From the NCBI RefSeq assembly GCF_010727605.1, contig NZ_AP022568.1, positions 3,038,001-3,102,000 on the forward strand: 64,000 bases of DNA, given 5' to 3'. The notes under the pieces are model-generated. The model was not told where the DNA came from and did no database searches. It was given only the letters and a program-made list of their open reading frames with translations. The position numbers and the translations under genes are program-made. This DNA is from Mycobacterium simiae (GTDB lineage: Bacteria; Actinomycetota; Actinomycetes; Mycobacteriales; Mycobacteriaceae). Positions 39,521 through 50,207 of this stretch are shown here, in pieces (the stretch's first letter is position 1; the number at the start of each line of letters is the position of its first letter).

Positions 39521-40059
39521 CGGAGGTCGTCCGGCTGACACTCGTGTCGCACGCGATGACCGACGCGGTCGCGGCCGCGCGTTTTCCCGACGACGAGCCG
39601 CTGAACGAAACCGGTCGCCGGCAGTCCGAAGCTGTTGCGGGCCTTGGTATTCGCGGTGCCCGGCTGCTGGTAGGCCCCGAGAAGCGGGTGCGCCAAACCG
39701 CGAAGCGGCTCGGGCTGGACGCCACCACCGAGCCGCGGCTGTCCGACTTGGATTGCGGACGCTGGCGTGGATGCACCCTCGAGGCCCTACCCGCGGCCGA
39801 CCTCGAGTTGTGGTTGACCGATCCGGCCGCGGCACCGCACGGCGGTGAGTCCATCGTCGACCTCACCGAGCGGGTAGCCGGTTGGCTGATGTCGGTGACG
39901 TCGGTGACGGTGGCAGTGACGCATCCGGCGTTGATCCGCGCGGCGATCCTGACGGCTCTGGACATACCGCCGAAGTCGTTCTGGCGCATCGACATTGCAC
40001 CGCTTAGCCGCACGACCTTGCACTACCGCAACGACCGCTGGACGCTGCGCCTCGGGTGA
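39517..40059 (+). CDS. Histidine-phosphatase-family protein in the cobalt operon
   Basis: A 180-residue phosphoglycerate-mutase-fold protein. The usual RHG catalytic motif reads SHA (LVSHAMTDAV), keeping the phospho-accepting His but losing the Arg and Gly. The ETGRRQSEAV segment and the second His in VAVTHPALIRAA are present. Overlap with cbtA under a B12 riboswitch suggests a corrinoid step such as alpha-ribazole-phosphate dephosphorylation (CobC type). The altered motif could mean another substrate or weak activity. Confidence 0.75.
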   Translation: MTEVVRLTLVSHAMTDAVAAARFPDDEPLNETGRRQSEAVAGLGIRGARLLVGPEKRVRQTAKRLGLDATTEPRLSDLDCGRWRGCTLEALPAADLELWLTDPAAAPHGGESIVDLTERVAGWLMSVTSVTVAVTHPALIRAAILTALDIPPKSFWRIDIAPLSRTTLHYRNDRWTLRLG

Positions 40060-40083
40060 CTAGCGGGGTGACTAACGGGATGA

Positions 40084-41463
40084 CTAGGGCGGGGCGATCA
40101 GCGCGAACGTCTGCTTGGCAACTTGCAGCATCCAGCCGGTCACTTTAGGCCCGTGATCGCGCGGCCAGTTCAGCTGGAAGCTGACTACCCACGCTTGTTG
40201 GGTCTTGTCCACGGCGTACCAGCTGAAGGTCAAATCACCCGGCAAGCCACCGGCTTTCGCGCCGATATACGGCCAGACGTTTCGATCCAGCTGAATACCG
40301 GAAACGGCGGATAGGATCTGCCGCACGGGAGCGGCCGCGCCGACGGCGTCGGCTTGCAGGGCCGCGTGGATTCGGCAGATGTCCTCGGCATTGCCATACC
40401 ATTCTGCACCATAGGTCGACGCTGGGACGTGAGCGCGGGCCGGATCCGGTTGGTAGGGAGTGGAATTCGCCTGTGCCAGCAGCTGGGCACGGACCTGCGG
40501 GGTGGCGTGCTGCCACTGGGCGCGTAGGTCCGGCTGCCCCCACCCGATCGAGAAGATCTCGTACATCGTGGGAAACGGCGTCATGCTGGCCGGATCATGG
40601 TGGCCGGCGGAGGCCAGCGCCTCCTCGATGGCCGGCGTGCCCAATTTTTCGATCAGTAAGTCGGTGGCCATGTTGTCGCTGTTGGCGATCATCTTGGCGG
40701 CGGCGTCGCGCACCGAAACATGGTCGCCGGGATTGAGTCCCAGGCCCGAGGAACCCACCGCCTTGCTCTTTTCGGTGACGGTCAGCTGATCGTCCCAGGA
40801 CACGGTGTGGCGCTGCACGGCGCCGGCCAAGGCGTGCAGCACATACAACTTGAAAATCGATGCCAGGGGCAAGGATTCGCCGGTGTTGGTGCCCGCGACG
40901 GGGTCGCAGCGGCCCTGAGGAGTCCCGTTGACCTTGGCGACCTGGTAGGAGTATTTCGCGCCGGTCTTGCTCAGCGTCGCATCGATGTCATGCCATGAGG
41001 CGATCGTCGGCGCCTCAGTGTCGACGTCGAAGCGGTCGACTCGCCCCATGTCGTCGGTGTGAATCCGGATGTCCTGCCGCGCACCGTACGACGAGGTGAG
41101 ATGCAGCGTAGCAACGCTGGCGCTGATGTCGACACCGTCCAGGGCGAAGGGGCGATCCCACCAGAGCTCTTCCATCGTGGTTTCGACCGTGTCCACCTTG
41201 TCGGGGGCGGACAGGGTGCCAACCCCGACCGGGCCGATCGGCCAGTCCGAGTTCAGCATGTCCATGGTCTGCTGGGCCCGCAGCCCTGGAGGCGTACGGG
41301 TGTCAATGCCCCGGCCGGCGTTGGCCGCGTTCGCCTGCGGCGGCGGCGACGGCGAACAACCCGGCGCCAGGGTCGCGACGAGTGCTGCTGCCGCGGTGAC
41401 GGCCAGTACGCGCTGCGCGGGACCCGGCCTATTAGGCCTATTCAGCCGACTTGCCCCCGGCAA
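40084..41463 (-). CDS. lpqF: Lipoprotein LpqF, beta-lactamase-fold serine hydrolase
   Basis: A protein of about 459 residues with a signal sequence ending in a Cys (VATLAPGC, slightly atypical lipobox), an N-terminal NTF2-like domain, and a class A beta-lactamase-like domain. LPLASIFKLYVLHAL supplies the SxxK nucleophile and IANSDNMATDLL resembles SDN. This is the layout and synteny of M. tuberculosis LpqF (Rv3593). No ATG or GTG lies close before the signal; the TTG at 41463, inside the end of mhuD, is the best start. The physiological substrate is unknown. Confidence 0.82.
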   Translation of the reverse strand: MPGASRLNRPNRPGPAQRVLAVTAAAALVATLAPGCSPSPPPQANAANAGRGIDTRTPPGLRAQQTMDMLNSDWPIGPVGVGTLSAPDKVDTVETTMEELWWDRPFALDGVDISASVATLHLTSSYGARQDIRIHTDDMGRVDRFDVDTEAPTIASWHDIDATLSKTGAKYSYQVAKVNGTPQGRCDPVAGTNTGESLPLASIFKLYVLHALAGAVQRHTVSWDDQLTVTEKSKAVGSSGLGLNPGDHVSVRDAAAKMIANSDNMATDLLIEKLGTPAIEEALASAGHHDPASMTPFPTMYEIFSIGWGQPDLRAQWQHATPQVRAQLLAQANSTPYQPDPARAHVPASTYGAEWYGNAEDICRIHAALQADAVGAAAPVRQILSAVSGIQLDRNVWPYIGAKAGGLPGDLTFSWYAVDKTQQAWVVSFQLNWPRDHGPKVTGWMLQVAKQTFALIAPP

Positions 41464-41758
41464 CGTCCATGACAACCTCGAACTCCAGCAGCGACGCGCC
41501 GGTCGCCACCGGGTTGGCACGCTGACCGGCATGGGCTTCGACGGCGGGCCCACTTGCCCAGGCCTGGAATGCTTCATCGGACTCCCAGTGTGTCACGACG
41601 AAGTAGCGGTTCTCACCCTTGACCGGGCGCAGCAGCTGGAAGCCGAGGAAGCCCGGTTGGTTGTCCACCGCGTGTGCTCGGTGGGCGAACCGCTTCTCCA
41701 GCTCAGGACCGGCATCGGCGGGAACTTCGATTGCGTTGATCTTCACCACTGGCGGCAT
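41438..41758 (-). CDS. mhuD: Haem-degrading monooxygenase MhuD
   Basis: The 106-residue ABM-fold enzyme opens haem to release iron, giving mycobilin in M. tuberculosis. The key residues are in place: Asn8 in VKINAIE, Trp67 in EAFQAW and the haem-ligating His76 in AVEAHAG (one later than Asn7/Trp66/His75 of M. tuberculosis because of an extra N-terminal Pro). The ATG at 41758 begins MPPVV. It lies just upstream of lpqF and overlaps its likely start. Confidence 0.94.
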   Translation of the reverse strand: MPPVVKINAIEVPADAGPELEKRFAHRAHAVDNQPGFLGFQLLRPVKGENRYFVVTHWESDEAFQAWASGPAVEAHAGQRANPVATGASLLEFEVVMDVAGGKSAE

Positions 41759-41822
41759 GCCCGCCAGGCTACCCCGCATCCCGCCTTGTGCTGCTGGTGG
41801 GCGGGGGACGCAAGATGGTGCT

Positions 41823-42578
41823 ATGCCCACCGATCTGCTGACTCCGCACGGAGGGCACGGTGAACCGTTGGTCCTGGTGCACGGGCTGATGGGCCGGGGC
41901 ACCACCTGGTCGCGCCAGCTGCCCTGGCTGACCCGGCTGGGCACCGTGTACACCTACGACGCGCCCTGGCACCGCGGCCGCGACGTCATCGATCCGCACC
42001 CGATCAGCACCGAGCGTTTCATGGCCGATCTCGGCGACGCGGCGGCGGCGTTGGGGGTGCCGGTCAGGTTGGTGGGGCATTCGATGGGGGCGCTGCATTC
42101 CTGGTGTCTGGCGGCCGAGCGGCCGGAATTGGTTTCCGCACTGGTGGTGGAGGACATGGCGCCGGATTTCCGCGGTCGCACGACCGGCCCATGGGAGCCG
42201 TGGTTGCATGCGCTTCCGGTCGAATTCGACACTGCCGAACAGGTATTCAATGAATTCGGTCCGGTCGCGGGCCGGTATTTCCTGGACGCATTCGACCGCA
42301 CCGAAACCGGCTGGCGACTGCACGGGCACACCGCGCGGTGGATCGAGATCGCCGCTGAATGGGGCACCCGGGACTACTGGTCGCAATGGTCGGCGGTGCG
42401 GGCGCCGGTGCTGTTACTAGAAGCCGGTAACTCGGTCACCCCGTCGGGCCAGATGCGCGCGATGCACGAAAAAGGTTCGTCGACAACGTATCTAGCAGTA
42501 CCGGAAGCGGGACATCTGATCCATGACGAAGCACCGCAGGTGTACCGTCGGGCGGTCGAGTCATTCCTCGCCGGCTAA
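41823..42578 (+). CDS. Alpha/beta hydrolase (Rv3591c family)
   Basis: The 251-residue protein has the canonical fold: oxyanion HGLMGRGTTW, nucleophile elbow VGHSMGALHSW, and the terminal His in EAGHLIHDEAP. It could be an esterase or lipase-like enzyme; no substrate is implied by the neighbours. The ATG at 41823 gives a length close to Rv3591c. Its 3' end overlaps the convergent mutY gene by 18 bases. Confidence 0.88.
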   Translation: MPTDLLTPHGGHGEPLVLVHGLMGRGTTWSRQLPWLTRLGTVYTYDAPWHRGRDVIDPHPISTERFMADLGDAAAALGVPVRLVGHSMGALHSWCLAAERPELVSALVVEDMAPDFRGRTTGPWEPWLHALPVEFDTAEQVFNEFGPVAGRYFLDAFDRTETGWRLHGHTARWIEIAAEWGTRDYWSQWSAVRAPVLLLEAGNSVTPSGQMRAMHEKGSSTTYLAVPEAGHLIHDEAPQVYRRAVESFLAG

Positions 42579-43445
42579 CCCGAACCGGCCGTCGCTGGTC
42601 TGGGTCACCAAGCCGTCGGTCAGCAGCGAATACAATGCCCGGTCTCGCTGCGCAGTGTCGGTCAGCCAGGCGACGTCCAGCTCGGCCCGGGTAACCGGGG
42701 AATCGTTGGCGCGCAGCACATCCAGTAGCCGGCCACGGACCTGACGATCGGTGCCGGCGTAACTTTGCACCCGACGGGCCGGCCCCTGCGCGGGGGGATA
42801 GCCCGACCGCCGCCAGGCGCACTCATCGAGCGGGCACAACCCGCAACGCGGCGTCCGGGCGACGCACACCGTGGCGCCCAGCTCCATCAGTGCGACCGAA
42901 AAAAGCGGAGCCGTATCATCTTTCGGAAGCAGCGCCGCCACGTCGGCATGGTCGCGGGTCGCCGAGGGGGCCGCGGCATCGGCTAGGCCATGCACCGCGC
43001 GGGCGACCACCCGGCGCACATTGGTGTCCACCACCGGAACCCGTTGCCGATAGGCGAAGCACGCCACGGCTCGGGCCGTGTAGTTGCCGACACCCGGCAG
43101 AACCAACAGGGTTTCAACGTCATCCGGAACGACGTCGCCGTGGTCGCGGGCGATGACGACGGCGCACTCGTGTAACCGTTTGGCCCGTCGCGGGTAGCCC
43201 AGCTTGCCCCACGCCCGCAGCACGTCGGCCGCAGTGGCCGCCGCGGTGGCCGACGGGGTGGGCCAGCGCCGCACCCACTCGGTCCAGATCGGCAGCACCC
43301 GGGCCACCGGCGTCTGCTGCAGCATGAACTCACTCACCAGGATCTGCCACGCGTTTACACCCGGTTGTCGCCAGGGCAAGTCGCGGTGCGAGCGCTCGTA
43401 CCACCGCAGCAGTTCATTAGCCGGGATCCGCGACTGGCTAGGCAT
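42561..43445 (-). CDS. mutY: A/G-specific adenine glycosylase MutY
   Basis: The 294-residue base-excision enzyme removes adenine opposite 8-oxoguanine. ILVSEFMLQQT contains the catalytic Glu, VLPGVGNYTARAV is the helix-hairpin-helix, and VPVVDTNVRRVV has the essential Asp. The 4Fe-4S cysteines are in VCVARTPRCGLCPLDEC. The C-terminal 8-oxoG recognition domain is short, as in M. tuberculosis MutY. The start is the ATG at 43445, divergent from canB. Confidence 0.95.
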   Translation of the reverse strand: MPSQSRIPANELLRWYERSHRDLPWRQPGVNAWQILVSEFMLQQTPVARVLPIWTEWVRRWPTPSATAAATAADVLRAWGKLGYPRRAKRLHECAVVIARDHGDVVPDDVETLLVLPGVGNYTARAVACFAYRQRVPVVDTNVRRVVARAVHGLADAAAPSATRDHADVAALLPKDDTAPLFSVALMELGATVCVARTPRCGLCPLDECAWRRSGYPPAQGPARRVQSYAGTDRQVRGRLLDVLRANDSPVTRAELDVAWLTDTAQRDRALYSLLTDGLVTQTSDGRFGLAGEE

Positions 43446-43475
43446 TGGCGTCCGTGACAAGCCACAATGTGTGCC

Positions 43476-44093
43476 ATGCCCAACACCAACCCGATAACCG
43501 CATGGAAAGCACTCAAAGAGGGTAACGAGCGATTCGTCGCCGGCCGGCCCGCACACCCGAGCCAGAGCATCGAGCATCGCGCCAGCCTGGCTGCCGGCCA
43601 GAAACCGACCGCGGTCATCTTCGGATGTGCGGACAGCCGGGTGGCGGCCGAGCTCATCTTCGACCAGGGGCTGGGCGACGTCTTCGTGGTGCGCACCGCC
43701 GGCCAAGCCATCGACACCGCGGTGCTGGGTTCGATCGAGTACGCGGTAACGGTGCTCGATGTCCCGCTGATCGTCGTACTCGGCCACGACAGCTGCGGCG
43801 CCGTCAAGGCCGCGATCGGCGCGGTCGACGAGGGCGCGATACCGTCGGGCTTCGTGCGCGACGTGGTGGAGCGCGTCGCGCCGTCGATCCTGATCGGCCG
43901 CCGCGACGGGCTGAGCCGGGTCGACGAGTTCGAGGCGCGGCACGTCAGCGAAACGTTGGCGCAGCTCACGGCCCGGTCGACGGCCATCGCCGAACGCCTG
44001 GCGGCCGGCACGGTGGCGCTCGTCGGGCTCACCTACCACCTGGCCGACGGTCGAGTGGCGCTGGTCGGCCACATCGGCGATATCGGCGAATAA
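43476..44093 (+). CDS. canB: Beta-class carbonic anhydrase
   Basis: The 205-residue zinc enzyme interconverts CO2 and bicarbonate. Ligands Cys51 (FGCADSR, with Asp53-Arg55), His104 and Cys107 (LGHDSCG) are intact. It aligns with M. tuberculosis CanB (Rv3588c), which adds two residues at the end. The ATG at 43476 is chosen to match; a GTG nine bases upstream is in frame. It stands alone between mutY and a membrane protein gene. Confidence 0.95.
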   Translation: MPNTNPITAWKALKEGNERFVAGRPAHPSQSIEHRASLAAGQKPTAVIFGCADSRVAAELIFDQGLGDVFVVRTAGQAIDTAVLGSIEYAVTVLDVPLIVVLGHDSCGAVKAAIGAVDEGAIPSGFVRDVVERVAPSILIGRRDGLSRVDEFEARHVSETLAQLTARSTAIAERLAAGTVALVGLTYHLADGRVALVGHIGDIGE

Positions 44094-44221
44094 CAGCCGA
44101 CAGTGCCGGTGGGAATTCCACCCGTGTGCGGGTGCCTCTAACACGGTTGTCGGCCAGCTAACATCGCGACACGCCGAGCCGGATCGGACAAATCGGTGTG
44201 ACCTGGACTTACGGTGGAATC

Positions 44222-45025
44222 GTGCTGGATCTGGAACCGCGTGGCCCGCTACCCACGGAGATTTATTGGCGGCGCAGGGGGTTGGCCCTGGGGATCGCGG
44301 TCATCGTGATCGGCATTGCGGTCGCCACCATCATCGCGTTCATGGGCAACAACGCCGGAGCCAAGCCCGCCAGCGTCAGCAAGCCCGGATCGGCGCAGAA
44401 CACCCCGGCCGCCGCGGCGCCGCAGGCGCCACCCCCACCCGGCCAGGAAGGCGCCACCCAGGTGCCCGCGCCGCAGGGGCAGAATCCGGAGTCGGCGACG
44501 CCCACCGCCGCGGTGCAACCGCCGCCGGTGCTCAAGGAGGGCGACGACTGCCCCGACTCGACGCTGGCCGTCAAGGGTCTGACCAATGCCCCGCAATACT
44601 TCATCGGCGACCAGCCGAAATTCACGATGGTCGTGACCAACATCGGGCTGGTGGCCTGCAAGCGTGATGTGGGCGCCGCCGTCCTGGCCGCCTACGTCTA
44701 CACCCTGGATAACAAGCGGCTGTGGTCGAACCTGGACTGCGCACCATCCAACGAGACCCTGGTAAAGACCTTCACCCCGGGCGAGCAGGTGACGACGGCG
44801 GTGACGTGGACCGGCATGGGCTCGGCGCCGCACTGCCCGCTGCCCCGCCCGGCGATCGGGCCGGGCACCTACAACCTTGTCGTCCAGCTGGGCAACCTGC
44901 GCTCACTTCCGGTTCCGTTCATCCTGAACCAGCCGCCGCCCCCGCCGGGGCCGGTACCGGGTCAACCCGCGGTGCCGCAGCCCGAATCGCCGCCCGGGGC
45001 TCCGGGTCCCTCGCCCGCGGGCTGA
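44222..45025 (+). CDS. Anchored extracytoplasmic protein (Rv3587c family)
   Basis: The 267-residue protein has a short cytosolic start, one membrane helix (about residues 22-42), a Pro/Ala-rich linker, a compact beta-rich domain with four cysteines (GDDCPDS, LVACKRD, NLDCAPS, PHCPLP) likely forming disulfides, and a Pro-rich tail. This matches Rv3587c, a membrane protein of unknown role. The GTG at 44222 puts the helix near the N-terminus. It is convergent with disA. Confidence 0.83.
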   Translation: MLDLEPRGPLPTEIYWRRRGLALGIAVIVIGIAVATIIAFMGNNAGAKPASVSKPGSAQNTPAAAAPQAPPPPGQEGATQVPAPQGQNPESATPTAAVQPPPVLKEGDDCPDSTLAVKGLTNAPQYFIGDQPKFTMVVTNIGLVACKRDVGAAVLAAYVYTLDNKRLWSNLDCAPSNETLVKTFTPGEQVTTAVTWTGMGSAPHCPLPRPAIGPGTYNLVVQLGNLRSLPVPFILNQPPPPPGPVPGQPAVPQPESPPGAPGPSPAG

Positions 45026-45031
45026 GCGCAG

Positions 45032-46111
<1,080 letters not shown>

Positions 46112-46119
46112 TCATTCTG

Positions 46120-47541
46120 CTACGTGAGGGCTCGCAGTGTGGGAGGGTTCCGCCGTTCGAACGTCGGCGGCGCGCTGCGATGGTCGGCGACGTCGATCAT
46201 GTGCTCGAGTGCCGCTCCGATGGTAGGCGCCGTCAGCGCGTGCATTCCCCGCGGCACGGCGTCGCACCCCGGTGGCATCAGGGCGATGGTGAACCCCTGC
46301 CGCGCGGCTTCTGCCAGCCGCCGATCCATCCCGCTGACCCGGCGCAGATCACCAGCCAGACCTACCTCGCCGATCATCACCGCGGTGGTGGGCAGCGGCA
46401 GGTCGGCCAACGCCGACGCCAGCGCGATGGCGACGGCCAGGTCCGACGAGGGATCAGTCAACCGCATACCGCCGACCGTGGACAGGTAGATGTCGTTGGC
46501 GGCCAGGGGCAGCCTGGCGTGCTTTTCCAGCACCGCGGTGATCATCGCGGCGCGGGAGTGGTCGATGCCGCTGACGGCGCGACGCGGTGAGCCGCCGTTC
46601 GGCGTGGCCAGCAGCGCCTGTACTTCACCGATCAGCGGACGCTTGCCGTCCAGCGCGACCGTGATCGCGGTGCCGGGCACCGGGTTGGGTCGCTGATCGA
46701 GGAACAGGTTCGACGGGTCAGAGACGCCCTCGATTCCGTTGTCGTGCAAGAGGAAACAGCCGACCTCGTCGGCGCCGCCGAACCGGTTCTTGATGCCGCG
46801 GACCATGCGCAGCGACCCACTGCGGTCGCCTTCGAAATGCAGCACGACGTCGACGAGGTGTTCCAGCGAGCGGGGTCCGGCGATGGCTCCGTCCTTGGTG
46901 ACGTGGCCGACCAGGATCAGTGCCACGCCGTTGGTCTTGGCCGCGGCGGTGAGCGCGGCCGTGACCGCCCGGACCTGCGTCACCCCGCCGGCGACGCCGT
47001 CGGTTTCGGTGGTGGACATGGTCTGCACCGAGTCGATGATCACCAGCGCGGGCTGGACCGTTGCGATGTGCTCGAGCACGGTGTGCACATCGGATTCGGC
47101 GGCCAGGTAGACATCGCCTGTGCCGCAGCCGATCCGGTCGGCGCGCAACCGGATCTGTCCGGCGGATTCCTCGCCGGAGATGTAGAGCGCACGCCGGCCG
47201 GACTGCGCCCACAGGTGCGCGACCTTGAGCAGCAATGTCGACTTGCCGACACCCGGATCTCCGGCCAGCAGCGTCACCGAGCCGGGCACCACGCCGCCGC
47301 CGAGCACCCGGTCGAGCTCGTCGATCCCGGTTGCCCGGTGCCGGCTGACGCCGGCCTCGACGGAGCTGATCGGAACGGCCCGCGACGCCGCGGTCATGGT
47401 CCGGCGGCCGCCGCTGACCGGGCTGAGCAAGGGCACCTCTTCGACGGTGCCCCAGGTGCCGCATTCTCCGCAGCGGCCCACCCATTTCGCGGTGACGTGC
47501 CGGCACTCCGAGCAGCGATATTGCGAGCGCGCATTTGCCAC
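46120..47541 (-). CDS. radA: DNA repair protein RadA
   Basis: The 473-residue RecA-like helicase assists branch migration. The zinc finger uses Cys10, Cys13, Cys24 and Cys27 (RCSECRH ... RCGECGT). Walker A GDPGVGKS lies at 94-101, and the RadA-specific KNRFG motif is in [14 protein letters not shown] Lon-like C-terminal domain follows ([18 protein letters not shown]). RadA is reported to interact with DisA in relatives, and the two genes are adjacent here. The GTG at 47541 removes a non-coding-looking extension. Confidence 0.95.
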   Translation of the reverse strand: MANARSQYRCSECRHVTAKWVGRCGECGTWGTVEEVPLLSPVSGGRRTMTAASRAVPISSVEAGVSRHRATGIDELDRVLGGGVVPGSVTLLAGDPGVGKSTLLLKVAHLWAQSGRRALYISGEESAGQIRLRADRIGCGTGDVYLAAESDVHTVLEHIATVQPALVIIDSVQTMSTTETDGVAGGVTQVRAVTAALTAAAKTNGVALILVGHVTKDGAIAGPRSLEHLVDVVLHFEGDRSGSLRMVRGIKNRFGGADEVGCFLLHDNGIEGVSDPSNLFLDQRPNPVPGTAITVALDGKRPLIGEVQALLATPNGGSPRRAVSGIDHSRAAMITAVLEKHARLPLAANDIYLSTVGGMRLTDPSSDLAVAIALASALADLPLPTTAVMIGEVGLAGDLRRVSGMDRRLAEAARQGFTIALMPPGCDAVPRGMHALTAPTIGAALEHMIDVADHRSAPPTFERRNPPTLRALT

Positions 47542-47625
47542 GACATGACGGTATCGGCACGGGGTGACAAGTGCCCTGCGTGACACGGCCCCCTCGCGGC
47601 CGTGAAGAGCGCTCTGGACGACCGC

Positions 47626-48171
47626 TTAGGCAGCCGGTCCGGCGGAGATCGGTACCTGCACGCTGGCCTGTCCGGCCTTTTCGAAGGTGAAGGTGAACGG
47701 ATAGGTCAGGCCGTTGGTGATGGGCTTCGCCAAATTGACGGTTGCCTTCGCCGCGGTGTTGGGGTTCAACGGCCCCGGCGCCACCTGATGCCCTTCCGGT
47801 GTGCCGATGAACAGCATTCCGCTGGGCGGCAGTCGCGTGTCGCCGGACACCGTCACCGCGCCGATGTCACTGGTGATGCCCACCAACCGGTCCGCCGCGT
47901 CGGGGGACTGATTCACCGCCACCAGTACCAGGTCCACGGTCTTGCCCGGCTGCAAAAAGTCCCCGGTCTGGGTGGCCTGGATGCGGATGTCGCGTAGCGC
48001 GACGTTGTTGACCGAGACCCTGTTGCCGTTGATGGCCGGCTCCTGGGTCGCCATTTGCGAGATTTGCCCGGCGCCGCACGCGGTCAGCGCGGCGGCGACC
48101 ATTACGGCCAGGCCGGCGAGGGCAATTCGGGCGGGGAAGCGGACAGCGAGGCCGGTCTTGAAGCGGTTCAC
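47626..48171 (-). CDS. lpqE: Lipoprotein LpqE
   Basis: The 181-residue lipoprotein has a signal peptide ending in the lipobox AALTAC (Cys32) and a single beta-rich domain like a copper-chaperone/immunoglobulin fold (NNVALRDIRIQATQTG; GPLNPNTAAKATVNL). It matches M. tuberculosis lpqE (Rv3584) in place and length. It is divergent from carD across a 312-base gap. Its role is not established; the fold and the LpqE/LpqS grouping hint at copper or secretion, without residues that prove it. Confidence 0.88.
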   Translation of the reverse strand: MNRFKTGLAVRFPARIALAGLAVMVAAALTACGAGQISQMATQEPAINGNRVSVNNVALRDIRIQATQTGDFLQPGKTVDLVLVAVNQSPDAADRLVGITSDIGAVTVSGDTRLPPSGMLFIGTPEGHQVAPGPLNPNTAAKATVNLAKPITNGLTYPFTFTFEKAGQASVQVPISAGPAA

Positions 48172-48972
<801 letters not shown>

Positions 48973-48987
48973 AGGCCCTGAGCTCCG

Positions 48988-49668
48988 GTGGCCGGGGGCA
49001 CAGTTGTCGCATTAGTTCCCGCCGCGGGGTCGGGGGAACGTTTAGGTGTCGGCATTCCAAAGGCGTTTTGTGAGCTCGACGGGCGCACTCTGCTCGAACG
49101 AGCGGTCGTCGGCCTGCTCCGCTCGGGGGTCGTAGACCAGGTCGTGGCGGCGGTGCCCGCCGATCGTATCGATGCGGCCAAGCGCCTCCTTGGCGAGCGG
49201 GCCATAGTCGTGGCAGGCGGGGCCGGGCGCACCGAGTCGGTCCGTCTGGCCCTGTCCGCGGTGCCCGGCACCCCGGAGTTCATCCTCGTCCATGACGCGG
49301 CCCGGGCGCTGACTCCTCCGCCGCTGATCACACGAGTGGTGGCGGCGTTGCGGGCCGGGCACCCGGCCGTGGTGCCCGCGCTGCCGCTGCATGACACCAT
49401 CAAGGCCGTGGATGCCAACGGCGTGGTGTTGGGGACGCCTGAGCGTGCCGGGTTGCGCGCGGTGCAGACACCGCAGGGGTTTGCCACCGACCTGTTGTTG
49501 CGCGCGTACCAGCGCGCCGCCGACACCGCCGACGCCACGGCCACCGACGACGCGTCGCTGGTCGAGCAAATCGGGGGCCAGGTTGGGGTGGTCGACGGGG
49601 ACCCGCTGGCCTTCAAGATCACCACCCCGCTGGACCTGCTGCTGGCCGAAGCAATCGTGCGCCGGTGA
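48988..49668 (+). CDS. ispD: 2-C-methyl-D-erythritol 4-phosphate cytidylyltransferase
   Basis: The 226-residue enzyme activates MEP with CTP in non-mevalonate isoprenoid synthesis. The nucleotide-binding start [28 protein letters not shown] and VQTPQGF motifs are intact. It starts with GTG and overlaps ispF by GTGA, so both steps are translated together. The products supply decaprenyl phosphate and menaquinone. Confidence 0.96.
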   Translation: MAGGTVVALVPAAGSGERLGVGIPKAFCELDGRTLLERAVVGLLRSGVVDQVVAAVPADRIDAAKRLLGERAIVVAGGAGRTESVRLALSAVPGTPEFILVHDAARALTPPPLITRVVAALRAGHPAVVPALPLHDTIKAVDANGVVLGTPERAGLRAVQTPQGFATDLLLRAYQRAADTADATATDDASLVEQIGGQVGVVDGDPLAFKITTPLDLLLAEAIVRR

Positions 49669-50153
49669 CCGAGCTGCCCACCTCTGCCCGCATCGGTCTG
49701 GGCACCGATGTGCACCCGATCGAACGCGGACGCCCCTGCTGGCTGGCGGGACTGCTGTTTGACGACGCCGACGGCTGCGCTGGCCACTCCGACGGGGACG
49801 TGGCCGCCCATGCACTGTGTGACGCGGTGTTGTCCGCCGCCGGGCTCGGCGACATCGGCGCCGTCTTCGGGATCGACGATCCGCGCTGGAAGGACGTCAG
49901 CGGTGCCCAGATGCTGCGCCACGTTGCCGAAGTGATCGCGGCGCACGGCTACCGGGTCGGCAACGCCGCCGTGCAGGTGATCGGCAATCGGCCGAAGATC
50001 GGCCCGCGCCGTGCCGAGGCGCAGCAGGTCTTGTCGGAACTGCTGGGGGCCCCGGTATCGGTCTCAGCGACGACGACCGACGGGCTGGGCCTTACCGGCC
50101 GGGGCGAGGGTTTGGCCGCGATTGCGACTGCGCTGATCGTCGCCCACGGATAG
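49665..50153 (+). CDS. ispF: 2-C-methyl-D-erythritol 2,4-cyclodiphosphate synthase
   Basis: The 162-residue trimeric zinc enzyme cyclises the IspE product. The metal motif is [10 protein letters not shown] (DxH), followed by [15 protein letters not shown] and the closing [17 protein letters not shown]. Its start overlaps ispD. cysS follows after 51 bases with its own promoter. Confidence 0.96.
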   Translation: MTELPTSARIGLGTDVHPIERGRPCWLAGLLFDDADGCAGHSDGDVAAHALCDAVLSAAGLGDIGAVFGIDDPRWKDVSGAQMLRHVAEVIAAHGYRVGNAAVQVIGNRPKIGPRRAEAQQVLSELLGAPVSVSATTTDGLGLTGRGEGLAAIATALIVAHG

Positions 50154-50190
50154 CCTCGCGAGCTGCGGCCGACCGATCCGAAGTTCCAGG

Positions 50191-50207
50191 TAAGCTGGCA
50201 CGTCGTG
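50191..50207 (+). promoter_or_regulatory. cysS -10 element and leaderless start
   Basis: TAAGCT (50191-50196) is followed by GGCACGTC and the cysS GTG at 50205, with no ribosome site. The 18 bases TAAGCTGGCACGTCGTGA are the same as at lysS (33065-33082). Confidence 0.65.
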
